The notes under the pieces are model-generated. The model was not told where the DNA came from. It ran no database searches and worked only from the letters and a program-made list of their open reading frames with translations. Below, piece by piece: positions 1 to 8,247 of a DNA stretch of 64,000 bases. This stretch comes from Celeribacter neptunius (GTDB taxonomy: Bacteria > Pseudomonadota > Alphaproteobacteria > Rhodobacterales > Rhodobacteraceae). Both the position numbers and the translations under genes were made by a program. Each line of letters opens with the position of its first letter. Position 1 is the stretch's first letter. The stretch spans positions 1-64,000 of the forward strand of contig NZ_FORH01000005.1 of NCBI RefSeq assembly GCF_900113955.1. Direction: 5' to 3'.

Positions 1-2
1 AC

Positions 3-148
3 TTGGCTCTTTATTCGGTTTGGTGGTCACAGCAACAGTGAAACACCCGATCCCTTCCCGAACTCGGCCGTTAAGCACGTTCGCGCCAATGGTACTGCGT
101 CTCAAGACGTGGGAGAGTAGGTCACCGCCAAACCTAATAAAGAGCCAA
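3..148 (+). repeat. Processing stem flanking the 5S rRNA
   Basis: Bases 3-15 (TTGGCTCTTTATT) are perfectly complementary to bases 136-148 (AATAAAGAGCCAA). With the 5S helix I inside it, this gives a long extended duplex. By analogy with other bacterial rRNA operons it is probably the double-stranded RNA-processing substrate that frees pre-5S. Confidence 0.8.
17..134 (+). rRNA. rrf: 5S ribosomal RNA
   Basis: The sequence holds the conserved 5S core (loop B/C region around 45-75 and the GGGAGAGTAGGTC region near 110-123). The 5' end GGTTTGGTGG pairs with the 3' end CCGCCAAACC to form helix I. About 118 nt, the usual length. The ends are set by helix I and could be off by one or two bases. It lies 54 nt upstream of an initiator tRNA, the usual tail of a Rhodobacterales rRNA operon; the 16S and 23S genes must lie left of the window. 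Confidence 0.96.
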
Positions 149-188
149 TAATCTCTCAATCGATGAAATCAAATATAGTCGACCCTGG

Positions 189-265
<77 letters not shown>

Positions 266-305
266 AGGTCGAACAACTAAATACCCATATAATATCAACG
301 ATATA

Positions 306-326
306 GCCGCCCATAGGGCGGCTTTC
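306..326 (+). terminator. Terminator of the rRNA/tRNA-fMet operon
   Basis: Perfect 7-bp stem GCCGCCC (306-312) / GGGCGGC (316-322) with an ATA loop, followed by TTTCT. It lies 40 nt after the tRNA CCA end. The same layout (AATATCAA, hairpin, TTTC, GCGTTT) recurs at 27301-27342. Confidence 0.75.
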
Positions 327-364
327 TGCGTTTGGGGGGGACGGATGCAGAGGGGGCGGAGCCA

Positions 365-446
365 GCGCCATTCCCTGTCCGACAAGCACCTCAACTTGCC
401 GTAGCTGCGTGACAATTTCCTCTGGCTTAGATCGCTTGTTTCGCAT
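365..446 (-). pseudogene. IS3-family transposase OrfA, N-terminal fragment
   Basis: Read on the minus strand from the ATG at 446, about 27 codons (MRNKRSKPEEIV...LVGQGMA) match the start of OrfA of IS3-type elements, which opens with a K/R-rich stretch, then a PEEIV..LRQ.EV helix. After GQGMA the reading becomes proline-rich and unrelated, so only the first third of the helix-turn-helix protein survives. No OrfB, terminal repeats or target duplication were recognised. It lies just behind the rRNA operon terminator, a common insertion zone. Family assignment is from memory of the conserved N-terminus. Confidence 0.6.
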
Positions 447-1126
447 CGTGCATCCTCTGTTTTCCAAGCATAGCCGCGGACCACTTCAGTGGGGGCACAT
501 CAAAGCGGAGTTCGGATGGCCCTAGCTCAGATGCGATGCCCGAACTCTTCCAGTGTGGCTGTCTTCAGAAACTGGGCATCATAGGTCCGCACGGCTCTCT
601 CCAGGCCAAGCATTCCCCCGCTTATTTCCCAATAAGTGACGCTGGTGATGATTGTAATCCATCGGATTTTCCCGGCCTTCCTCGTCACAGATCATTTAAT
701 CGGCGAGGGCAAGGGGACGTACAGAGGGCCTCGGCATGACCAGAATACCGTTCGCCACAAGAAGCACACGAGGCCAAGACTGTTCTGAAACAGGAGGTGC
801 CCCAAGAGACGTGGCCTTGGCGACGGCGAGATGGCGCGGTTCATCTCTCGGTGCTCCTGCAGCTCATTCCCTCACCGGTTGCCCTGATCGGTCGTGCCAA
901 CAGCCGTTCGCACGGCCACGCGGGTGCCTTGGACCATCCGGGGGCGCGGATGGCTGGTCGTCGTGCTTTCAGATCCCCATTCCGCCACGCGGAATGGGCG
1001 GGATGCGCAGCGGAGATTATTACGATCTGCTTCAAAATCAGAAAACCAGAAAATCAAATATGAAGCGGAATGCTAGGTGCTGGGGCTGGTGGTCTGTCCT
1101 CTGCGGTGATGTGAAGGTAAAGTATA
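447..1126. other. Decayed intergenic stretch, no supported gene
   Basis: Several short open frames exist on both strands, but none has a recognisable domain, a convincing ribosome site or consistent codon use. The region holds a perfect hairpin at 976-998 and the promoter and ribosome site (GAAGG at 1113-1117) of the gene starting at 1127. Together with the adjacent transposase fragment it reads as the debris of past insertions. Confidence 0.6.
976..998. repeat. Perfect 10-bp inverted repeat
   Basis: CCCATTCCGC (976-985), loop CAC, GCGGAATGGG (989-998). No T-run follows on either strand, so it is not a standard terminator. It may be an end of a lost mobile element or a protein-binding site. 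The hairpin is seen directly; its role is unknown. Confidence 0.5.
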
Positions 1127-1969
1127 ATGAATGTTAACAGTAGGTTGAGTGGAGTTGAGGCCTCCAGAGCAAGGCGTGCAGACAATAGCCCAAATTTTGG
1201 TGATCGTATTCTGCAAACGGCCCATGCGGTTGCGGCCGCAGGGCCGCTTTCTCTTGCGGAACTCGACGTGCTTCTGGCGATACCGCGTGTCAGCATTTGG
1301 CGGGCGCTTCAGACCTTGGTTCGAGTCGGATGGGTCAGGCAGGTACACGGAACCAATGAGTATGAGCTCACGGAGAATGCCAGCAACCCATTCACGAACG
1401 CCCACGTCGCTTACAAAGAAGCGAATGAATATGGACCGTTTTTGTCCGCCATCAAAGGCTGCAAAGGCATGTATGCCGCAGTGGGTTTGCTGCTCGATCA
1501 TGGAGACTTCCGCATCGCCGAAAGCACGCACGTATCCTATACCGCTGACAATGCCGCTCTTCTGATCGATAGCGATCTTGGGCTCGCAGCGTTGATAGCG
1601 TGTCTCTCGCACGAGATAGACCAACATCTTTCTCAATATGCGGTGTCAGAGCAGGCATCTCGGGAAGAGCGCTTGGCTATCCAAAATGGCGATGCCGCCG
1701 AACTCCTGCAAATGCATGCGAATTCTGGTCTGATAAAATCCTATGACACCCTTCATTTTGCGCTGCCCGTTCGGTTTTCGACGGGCCGTTCGGGAAGTCT
1801 TGAGATTGGTGTCTGGCGCGACAGCAGGGCGGCCCGAAACACCTTCGACGCGCTTCTGACGAACGCGGAGCGCATCGTGGCTGGCCGAGCCGGCAAACCC
1901 AAAGTTCCGTTCGATATGAAAACTGTGCTCACGGAAGTTGTCCGTGAGCATCGACGAGTTGCGGGGTGA
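1127..1969 (+). CDS. IclR-like winged-helix transcriptional regulator
   Basis: 280 aa. Residues about 26-82 form a winged helix-turn-helix of IclR type (ILQTAHAVAAAGPLSLAEL followed by IPRVSIWRALQTLVRVGW). The remainder (about 95-265) has the length of an IclR effector-binding domain but matches the family consensus only loosely, so the ligand cannot be guessed. The ATG at 1127 is preceded by GAAGG nine bases upstream. It stands alone, 100 bp before an autotransporter gene in the same direction, and might control it. A divergent IclR or a related two-domain regulator are the alternatives. Confidence 0.7.
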   Translation: MNVNSRLSGVEASRARRADNSPNFGDRILQTAHAVAAAGPLSLAELDVLLAIPRVSIWRALQTLVRVGWVRQVHGTNEYELTENASNPFTNAHVAYKEANEYGPFLSAIKGCKGMYAAVGLLLDHGDFRIAESTHVSYTADNAALLIDSDLGLAALIACLSHEIDQHLSQYAVSEQASREERLAIQNGDAAELLQMHANSGLIKSYDTLHFALPVRFSTGRSGSLEIGVWRDSRAARNTFDALLTNAERIVAGRAGKPKVPFDMKTVLTEVVREHRRVAG

Positions 1970-2077
1970 TAGCCGCGGCACTGGCGTGGGGAGCATTTTC
2001 TTTGCTCCTGGAGGCAGATGACAGGTGAGAGCTTGCGCTGTGATTGGCAGCGCGACCAACAACACAAAGGTAGAATG

Positions 2078-4552
2078 ATGAGTGCAATTGAATTTTCAGA
2101 AAATGGCACCGCAGTGATGTTTTGCAGCCATATCTTATCCGGCGGACGGATGACCAAATACAAGGGTGAGGTGGCAAGCTGTGCGCCAGCCCTTGTGAGG
2201 CCGTCGGTCGTCTTTCCACGGCTTTTCAGCGCGCCTACCGTTTCCGCGCTGGCGCTGGCCGCGGGTCTTTCCGTCGCGCCTGTACTTTTGCCCTCCGAGA
2301 TCACTGGCGGAGCGGGGGCGGCATGGGCGGCGTGCAGCCCTTCCAACGCGGGCACTGCTGGGGATGACATAATACTTTGCGATGCGGCCAATGATCCAGG
2401 GGGAGCCAATGTCAGTGGCTTTACCGGCAATGATACCATCACGCTCGATGGCATGGTGACAGTGGGGAACATCTCCGGAGGGGACGGTGTCGACACGATC
2501 AATCTGCTCAGTGGCACGGTGATCAATCGCGTCGTCTGGGGGAATGGTGATGAAAGCCAGATCCTCGACCTCACCAATGTGACGCTGGCTGGTGATCTCC
2601 GTTTCGGCGGCGGCTCCGACAACTTTACACTCGTGGCCGGTTCAGTGGGCTCCAATGTTTTTCTCGGAGACCTCGAGAATTTTGGCACGGGCGTTGATGA
2701 TGTATTCACCCTGGACGGTGGGCATGTGGCTTGGGAAATCTCGGGCGATCAGGACCGGGACACGATCAACATCTATAGCGGCTCGGTGGGAAGGCGGATC
2801 AAGGGATATGATGGAGATGACGTGATCAACTGGTCAGGCGGTACGATCGGTATTGGCGTTTACGGCGATGGCGACTGGTACGATGGGCTAGATTGGTTCC
2901 CGACTTACGGCTCCGATACGGTTACGGTCTCGGCCTCTGAGTATGACGGTACACAAATGCTCGATGGTGGCGATGACGCGTATACGAGCGATGGTTACAG
3001 CGACACGCTGAACCTGAACGGCCTGACAGTGAGCGCCAATGGCACCTATATCGTCAACTGGGAGGTGGCCAATCTCGATGCGACGGCACTGACCATCTCC
3101 GATGGTCTCTGGGACGTTGGCATTGATGGCGCCACAGGCTCTGGCGTATTCCTGACCAATGGCTCGGAGCTTGAGGCACTCGACGCGCTGACGCTCAATG
3201 GCAATCTGCAGATTGATGGCACCTCTCAATTTACCGGCACCGGTGCGGGCGCAGGCGTTTACAATATCAATGGCACCGTTCTCAATAGCGGTACGATCAC
3301 GACTTATGACGGTGTGACTGGCGATGTGCTGACGATCAGTGGCGATTATTCCGGCGATGGGCAATTGCTGTTCGATGCCGACCTTGCCTCTGGCACTGGC
3401 GATGCGTTGGTGATTGACGGGGATGTGACAGGTGGAACGACGACCATTATGGTCAATGATGTGACGAGCGGGCCAATCTCGGGCAATGATGTGGTTCTGG
3501 TCGATGTCACTGGCGCAACGGCGGAGGGCGACTTCGTGCTGGCCGGCGGACCGCTGACGGTCGGTGCTTATGATTACGACCTGATCTATCAGCCGGGGAC
3601 CTTCGTGTTGGCCGGGTCTCTGAACAGCATTGGCGCGATGTATGAGGCGGCGCCGTTGATCCTGGCGGGTTTCAATCGCTTGCCGACGCTGGAACAGCGT
3701 GTGGGGGAACGCGAACTGACCGGATCAGATACGGCATCAGGGAGCTGGATCCGGTTCTATGGCGACAGCAGCGACATGGCCACCAACTCCGGCAGCAACA
3801 TCTCCGACCATCGCTGGGGCCTGCAGGCTGGCTGGGATGAGCGTCTGGAGCCCAGTGAAACCGGCCAGTGGGTCATCGGGGTGACGGCACAGTACGGCAC
3901 TCAAAACGCCAGCGTGTCCATGGCGTCCGGTGCCGGCAAGGTCAGCTCCAGTAACTATGGGATAGGGGCAACGGCAACCTGGTATGGGAATGATGGCCTC
4001 TATGCTGACCTTCAGGGGCAAGTGTCATGGATCAGCAGCGACTTCTCCTCCTCCTCGGTCGGGGTGCTTGCGACGGGCGAAAGGGCGAATGCCTATGCCG
4101 CCAGCATTGAAACCGGGTACCGCTTCGCCTTGGATCAGAGCCGGGCTTTGGTGCCGCAGGCGCAAATGAGCCAGGGGTATGTCGGGGGCGCGGCCTTCAC
4201 CGACAGCCAGGGTAACGCGATTGATCTCGGGTCCAGTTCCGGCCTCACCGGTCGCCTCGGCCTCGCCTATGAATACGAACGCTCAGACGATGCGGCAGGT
4301 GGCCACGCGAAGCTCTATGCGATTGGCAATCTCCTGCATGATTTTTCCGAGGGGAGTACCGTACAGGTTGCCGGCCTCGATCTGAACGAGGGGACGGCGC
4401 GGAATTGGGGAGAAGTTGGCATTGGCACCTCCTTCGCCTCGGACGAGAATACGATGTTCTATGGGGAAGCCTCATACCGAACCGCATTGGACGGGCCCGA
4501 CGGGACAAATAACGGGTTCTCTGCAACCGCAGGTCTGCGCATCAACTGGTAG
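2078..4552 (+). CDS. Autotransporter (type V secretion) outer-membrane protein
   Basis: About 824 aa from the second of two adjacent ATGs (AAGG at 2067-2070 gives 7-nt spacing); a start at 2150 is also possible. A long N-terminal signal with hydrophobic core (TVSALALAAGLSVAPVLL) ends near the AWA-A site. The passenger (about residues 70-540) is Gly/Asp-rich with irregular GNDTI, GGDGVDTI, GYDGDDVI and GSDTV units that resemble RTX-type calcium-binding turns in a beta-helix. The last about 265 residues are an autotransporter beta-barrel (starting near SGSWIRFYGDSSD) ending in an aromatic residue (RINW), as expected for BamA-dependent insertion. The passenger probably faces the cell surface; adhesion is the usual role but is not shown here. 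Confidence 0.85.
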   Translation: MSAIEFSENGTAVMFCSHILSGGRMTKYKGEVASCAPALVRPSVVFPRLFSAPTVSALALAAGLSVAPVLLPSEITGGAGAAWAACSPSNAGTAGDDIILCDAANDPGGANVSGFTGNDTITLDGMVTVGNISGGDGVDTINLLSGTVINRVVWGNGDESQILDLTNVTLAGDLRFGGGSDNFTLVAGSVGSNVFLGDLENFGTGVDDVFTLDGGHVAWEISGDQDRDTINIYSGSVGRRIKGYDGDDVINWSGGTIGIGVYGDGDWYDGLDWFPTYGSDTVTVSASEYDGTQMLDGGDDAYTSDGYSDTLNLNGLTVSANGTYIVNWEVANLDATALTISDGLWDVGIDGATGSGVFLTNGSELEALDALTLNGNLQIDGTSQFTGTGAGAGVYNINGTVLNSGTITTYDGVTGDVLTISGDYSGDGQLLFDADLASGTGDALVIDGDVTGGTTTIMVNDVTSGPISGNDVVLVDVTGATAEGDFVLAGGPLTVGAYDYDLIYQPGTFVLAGSLNSIGAMYEAAPLILAGFNRLPTLEQRVGERELTGSDTASGSWIRFYGDSSDMATNSGSNISDHRWGLQAGWDERLEPSETGQWVIGVTAQYGTQNASVSMASGAGKVSSSNYGIGATATWYGNDGLYADLQGQVSWISSDFSSSSVGVLATGERANAYAASIETGYRFALDQSRALVPQAQMSQGYVGGAAFTDSQGNAIDLGSSSGLTGRLGLAYEYERSDDAAGGHAKLYAIGNLLHDFSEGSTVQVAGLDLNEGTARNWGEVGIGTSFASDENTMFYGEASYRTALDGPDGTNNGFSATAGLRINW

Positions 4553-4636
4553 GAGGTAACGCCTGGGCAGTTCCGCGGCGGTCGACGGGTGTTCTCGCCG
4601 TAGATCTCCTACAGTGCCGGAATTGCCCGGGTGATC

Positions 4637-4673
4637 ATGGCGGACTTGTCGCCGTAGGGGCCCGCCATTTTTT
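4637..4673 (+). terminator. Rho-independent terminator after the autotransporter
   Basis: ATGGCGG (4637-4643) pairs with CCGCCAT (4662-4668), directly followed by a T run (4668-4673). It lies 85 nt past the autotransporter stop codon. Confidence 0.7.
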
Positions 4674-4797
4674 AGGGGGGCGATCGCTCATTGCAGTCTT
4701 TCAGTTGAGCGCTGAGGCTGATGCGCGCAACTGCCCAAAAGACCGTCTGGATTTTCTGGCGTCACCGCGACCGAAATCACGCGCCCCTTTTGCTTCC

Positions 4798-6078
4798 CTA
4801 GTAGCCAAGCCTCTCGGGCAGCCAGGTGACGACACCGGGCACCAGCATGCACAGCAGCAACACGGCGTACATTGCGGCGATGAACGGCCAGCTCTCGCGC
4901 ACCAACTCGCCCATCCTGACTCCGGTGATGCCGGTGACGACGAAAAGCACTACACCGACCGGCGGGGTCAGCATACCGATCACCAGGTTCAGCACGAAGA
5001 TGAAGCCGAAATGCAGCGGGTCGATGCCGTATTGCAGGGCGATCGGATGAAACAGCGGCACCAGCATGATGTAGGCGGCATTGGATTCGAGGAACATGCC
5101 GACCACCAGAAGCATCAGCGAGATCAGGCAGAGAAACAGCAACGGGCTGTCTGTGATGTCCTGCATCAATGCGGCGAGTTTCATCGGCAGCATGTCGATG
5201 GTGAACAGAAAGGTGACGGTCGAGGCAAAGGCGATCATCGCCCCGACCAGCGCCGAGGTCTTCGCCGCGGTCAATAGCGCCTCGGGCAGGTCTGAAAGCC
5301 TCAGTTTCCGGGTTACGAAAAAGCCCAGGAACAGTGCATAACAGACGCCGATGGCGGCGCCTTCGGTCGGGGTGAAGGCGCCGATCACGATGCCGCCGAT
5401 GACCACCACCGGCATCAGGAAGACCAGAAGCGAGCGGCGGGTTTCGCGCAGCACATTGGCGATGGAAAATTCGGTGCCGGCGAGCGGATAATCGCGTTTC
5501 CAGGCGATGAACCAGCACAGGGCCATGAGGGCGGCGAACAGGATCAGACCGGGCACGACACCGGCCATGAACATGCCGCCGACCGAGACGCTGGAACCGG
5601 CCATGAAGGCATAGACGATCATCGCACCAGAGGGCGGGATGATCGGGCCGAGATTGGCGGCGGCGGCAACGATGCCGGTCGAAAACCCGAGCCCGTATTG
5701 CTTTTTCAGCGAGGGCACGAGGGTCGAGGACAGGGCGGAAGCATCCGCCACTGCGGCGCCGGAGACCGAGGCAAGACCCGCGCCGGAGATGATCGCAACC
5801 TGTGCCAACCCGCCGCGCACGCGACCGATGAAAGCGTTGGCGAAGCCGATGAGCCGGTCCATGATCCCGCCCTTGAGCATCAACTCGCCCGCGACCATGA
5901 ACAGCGGGATCGACATGAGCGGAAAAGAGTTGACCGAATTCATCAGCCGCGGCGGCAGGACCGCCAGGTCAAACCCCGACATCCAAAGCCCCGCCAGCGC
6001 GGAAACCCCGAGGGAAAAAGCCAGAGGCATTCCGAAAAAGGCGAGGACGAGAAAGGTGATGATAACAAAGAGACTCAT
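4798..6078 (-). CDS. dctM: TRAP transporter large permease (DctM family)
   Basis: 426 aa, starting at the ATG whose A overlaps the dctQ stop (ATGA, 6075-6078). The protein is almost entirely hydrophobic, with about 12 membrane segments. It shows the family marks LMSIPLFMVAGELM near residue 60, the GPIIPPSGAMIVYAF loop, and GMLTPPVGVVLFV near the C-terminus. It forms the ion-driven translocation channel with the small DctQ subunit and receives substrate from the periplasmic DctP protein. Third gene of the TRAP set in the operon uraD-dctP-dctQ-dctM. The substrate is unknown; uraD linkage points to a purine-derived ureide. Confidence 0.93.
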   Translation of the reverse strand: MSLFVIITFLVLAFFGMPLAFSLGVSALAGLWMSGFDLAVLPPRLMNSVNSFPLMSIPLFMVAGELMLKGGIMDRLIGFANAFIGRVRGGLAQVAIISGAGLASVSGAAVADASALSSTLVPSLKKQYGLGFSTGIVAAAANLGPIIPPSGAMIVYAFMAGSSVSVGGMFMAGVVPGLILFAALMALCWFIAWKRDYPLAGTEFSIANVLRETRRSLLVFLMPVVVIGGIVIGAFTPTEGAAIGVCYALFLGFFVTRKLRLSDLPEALLTAAKTSALVGAMIAFASTVTFLFTIDMLPMKLAALMQDITDSPLLFLCLISLMLLVVGMFLESNAAYIMLVPLFHPIALQYGIDPLHFGFIFVLNLVIGMLTPPVGVVLFVVTGITGVRMGELVRESWPFIAAMYAVLLLCMLVPGVVTWLPERLGY

Positions 6079-6575
6079 GACACGGCCTCGATTGGATGTC
6101 GGGGCACCGGCTTCAGCGCGCTCTGTAGCAAGTGCAACGCTGAATGCGCGGATGCGAGGATGACGGGAATAAAGAAGACGCTTGAAGTCATATTGATCGC
6201 GCCGAGGCGTTCGGACCATGTGGCGGCGGCGACCTCGATCGAGGTCCAGAACACGACCAGCATCATTGCAGCGGCCAGTAGGTTCATCAGCCGGGCGATG
6301 AGGTCGCGCGTCCTGACCGGAAGCCTGTCGACAAGGAGCGTGATCCCGACATGGCTGCCGTCGCGAACACCCAGAGGGATGGCCAGAAAGGTGGTCCAGA
6401 CAAAGGCGATCCGCGAGACTTCATCAGCCCAGTCGAAAGAGCCGTTGAACACGTAGCGCATCACCACCTGGGCCGAGACGACAATGATCATCGTCGCGGC
6501 GCCGAGCATGACGATGAGACGCGTGCCCTTGTCGGCACGCGTCAGGATCGCGGTCAGGAGCCGATCAGCCGGCAT
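6075..6575 (-). CDS. dctQ: TRAP transporter small permease (DctQ family)
   Basis: 166 aa with four predicted membrane segments. It carries the typical QVVMRYVFNGSFDWADEVSR motif after the first helix and WTTFLAIPLGVRDGSHVGI in the second region. The start at 6575 lies 4 nt after the dctP stop, and the stop overlaps the dctM start, so translation is probably coupled. It scaffolds DctM in the cytoplasmic membrane. Longer upstream starts would overlap dctP and add a non-hydrophobic tail, so they were rejected. Confidence 0.9.
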   Translation of the reverse strand: MPADRLLTAILTRADKGTRLIVMLGAATMIIVVSAQVVMRYVFNGSFDWADEVSRIAFVWTTFLAIPLGVRDGSHVGITLLVDRLPVRTRDLIARLMNLLAAAMMLVVFWTSIEVAAATWSERLGAINMTSSVFFIPVILASAHSALHLLQSALKPVPRHPIEAVS

Positions 6576-6579
6576 AGGC

Positions 6580-7572
6580 TTACATGCCGAGCTTGGCGGT
6601 CTCTGCGTCGAGCAGCTCCACCAGCGCCGGGTCGAGGCGGGCCTTGGTTTCGGCGGCGACACCAGCGGTCTGGCTGCGCAGGGCCTTGGCCAGTTCCGGC
6701 GAGACCTCGGTATAGGTCATGCCCTTGGCTTCAAGCTGTGACAAGCCGGCGGCGTCTTGCTCAGCGGCCAGCTCGCGCTGATAGGCGATCGCGGTCGCCA
6801 TGGCCTCGTTCACCATCGCCTGGGTGTCGGCGTCGAGCCCATCGAACCATTTCTTGTTGCTGATCACCGAGATGAAATCAAAGAAATGACCGGTGTTGGA
6901 GACGTATTTTTGCACCTCGGCATAGCCCGCGACATTGATGATCGCGAAAGGGTTTTCCTGACCGTCGATCACGCCCTGTTCGAGCGCGGAATAGAGCTCT
7001 TTGACGTCCATCGCCACCGGGTTGGCGCCCAGAGCGCGGAAGGTGGCGAGATGGGTCTCGTTCGGCTGCAGGCGGATTTTCAGCCCGGCGATGTCCTCGA
7101 CGCTCTCGATCGGGCGGGTGTTATTGGTGAGCTGGCGAAAGCCCAACTCCATATAGCCCATCGAGGTCATGCCCTCATCGGCCAGTTTGGTATCGAGCGC
7201 CGCGCCCACGGGACCGTCGACAATGGCAAAGGCCTCTTCGCGGCTGCCGAACTGGAACGGCAAGCCGATGGCTTCGAGCTCGGGCACGGTGCGGGTGAGA
7301 TAGGCGGTGCCGACCCACATCAACTCGATGGCGCCGATCTTGACCGCCTGCACGTTTTCCGCCGCACCGCCGAGCTGCTGCGCCGGGAAGATGTCAACGT
7401 CGATCTCACCGCCGGAGAGGCGTTCGAGCTCTTCTTCGAATTTCACCATGGCGAGCGAGGAGGAATGTTCGGTCGCGAAATTGCCGGCGACGCGGATGGT
7501 TTCCTTGGCCTCTGCCGTGACGGCGGAGAGGGCGAGCACGGAAGTGGCGAGGAGGGGGAGGAAGCGTTTCAT
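6580..7572 (-). CDS. dctP: TRAP transporter substrate-binding protein (DctP family)
   Basis: 330 aa. A Sec signal peptide (MKRFLPLLATSVLALSAVTAEA) is followed by a DctP fold that begins ETIRVAGNFATEHSSS. The conserved central region IAGLKIRLQPNETH holds the arginine that binds the substrate carboxylate in this family. This implies a carboxylate-bearing solute. It sits 16 nt downstream of uraD and 4 nt upstream of dctQ in a four-gene operon. Confidence 0.93.
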   Translation of the reverse strand: MKRFLPLLATSVLALSAVTAEAKETIRVAGNFATEHSSSLAMVKFEEELERLSGGEIDVDIFPAQQLGGAAENVQAVKIGAIELMWVGTAYLTRTVPELEAIGLPFQFGSREEAFAIVDGPVGAALDTKLADEGMTSMGYMELGFRQLTNNTRPIESVEDIAGLKIRLQPNETHLATFRALGANPVAMDVKELYSALEQGVIDGQENPFAIINVAGYAEVQKYVSNTGHFFDFISVISNKKWFDGLDADTQAMVNEAMATAIAYQRELAAEQDAAGLSQLEAKGMTYTEVSPELAKALRSQTAGVAAETKARLDPALVELLDAETAKLGM

Positions 7573-7588
7573 GAGTTACTCCAGTGTG

Positions 7589-8146
7589 TCAGATGTTTTG
7601 TGTTTCGAGAGGGAGGGAATTGGACGCAAAAACTTGGATCGTGCGGGCGCGGATGACCGAGGCGATCTCCGCCAGGGTGGTGACATGTTCTTCGACCGGA
7701 TCGGCATGGAGCCGGGCCTCGAAACGGGCAAACAGCGTGTCGAGATCCGGCACGCGGTGCAGCGCAATGATGAACGGATAGCCGAAGCGGCTCCGATAGG
7801 TGGCATTAAGCCGGGAGAGCCGGGCATGGCTGCGGGGATCGAGCGACAACAGGCCCAGACGGCCCTGTTCCCCGGTTGAGGCTTCGGTCATCGAGCCTTC
7901 GATGGCTTCACGCCCGGCCAGCTCAGGGTGGGCACGAAACATCGCGGTGCGGCGGGGGGCGGGAGCGGCGAGCAGCGCCTCGACCAGAGCCAAGGCCAGT
8001 GTCATGTCATCCGCGAAGGGGCGTTGATCCACGACCGCTTCGGCGACCCAGTCCGAACGCTCGGCCATCGGCGCGATCATCCGCAGGGCAGCGTCGCGTG
8101 GCGCGGCGTTCATCTCTGTCAGAAAGGCGGAACTCGTCTGTGTCAT
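7589..8146 (-). CDS. uraD: 2-oxo-4-hydroxy-4-carboxy-5-ureidoimidazoline (OHCU) decarboxylase
   Basis: 185 aa. The protein shows the OHCU decarboxylase motifs RAHPELAG (His73, the catalytic His of the family), STGEQGRLGL (Glu93) and SRFGYPFIIAL. The enzyme makes S-allantoin from the OHCU intermediate of urate breakdown in the cytoplasm. It is the first gene of a TRAP operon and lies divergent to a LysR regulator. No urate oxidase, HIU hydrolase or allantoinase is adjacent. The start at 8146 is chosen because residues upstream do not match the family. Either the pathway is completed elsewhere or the enzyme serves an imported ureide. Confidence 0.88.
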   Translation of the reverse strand: MTQTSSAFLTEMNAAPRDAALRMIAPMAERSDWVAEAVVDQRPFADDMTLALALVEALLAAPAPRRTAMFRAHPELAGREAIEGSMTEASTGEQGRLGLLSLDPRSHARLSRLNATYRSRFGYPFIIALHRVPDLDTLFARFEARLHADPVEEHVTTLAEIASVIRARTIQVFASNSLPLETQNI

Positions 8147-8247
8147 ATGCGTTGGTCTCTTTTGCTGTTGAGTAAAGTTAGGCGTAACTCTCCATTCCAA
8201 TCCATGATATTGTGGGCAATTGATCGTACTAATTATTAGGATGCATA
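8147..8247. promoter_or_regulatory. Divergent promoter region uraD/LysR
   Basis: 101 bp, noticeably AT-rich next to the LysR start. It contains the perfect palindrome CTAATTATTAG at 8229-8239, just upstream of the LysR ATG at 8248, which may be an autoregulatory site. Assignment as the LysR operator region rests on the divergent layout. Confidence 0.4.

Noticed and set aside
2888-3364. Repeat-like protein on the minus strand inside the autotransporter
   Set aside because: It arises from the Gly/Asp-rich repeats of the plus-strand passenger read backwards; no start signals or homology.
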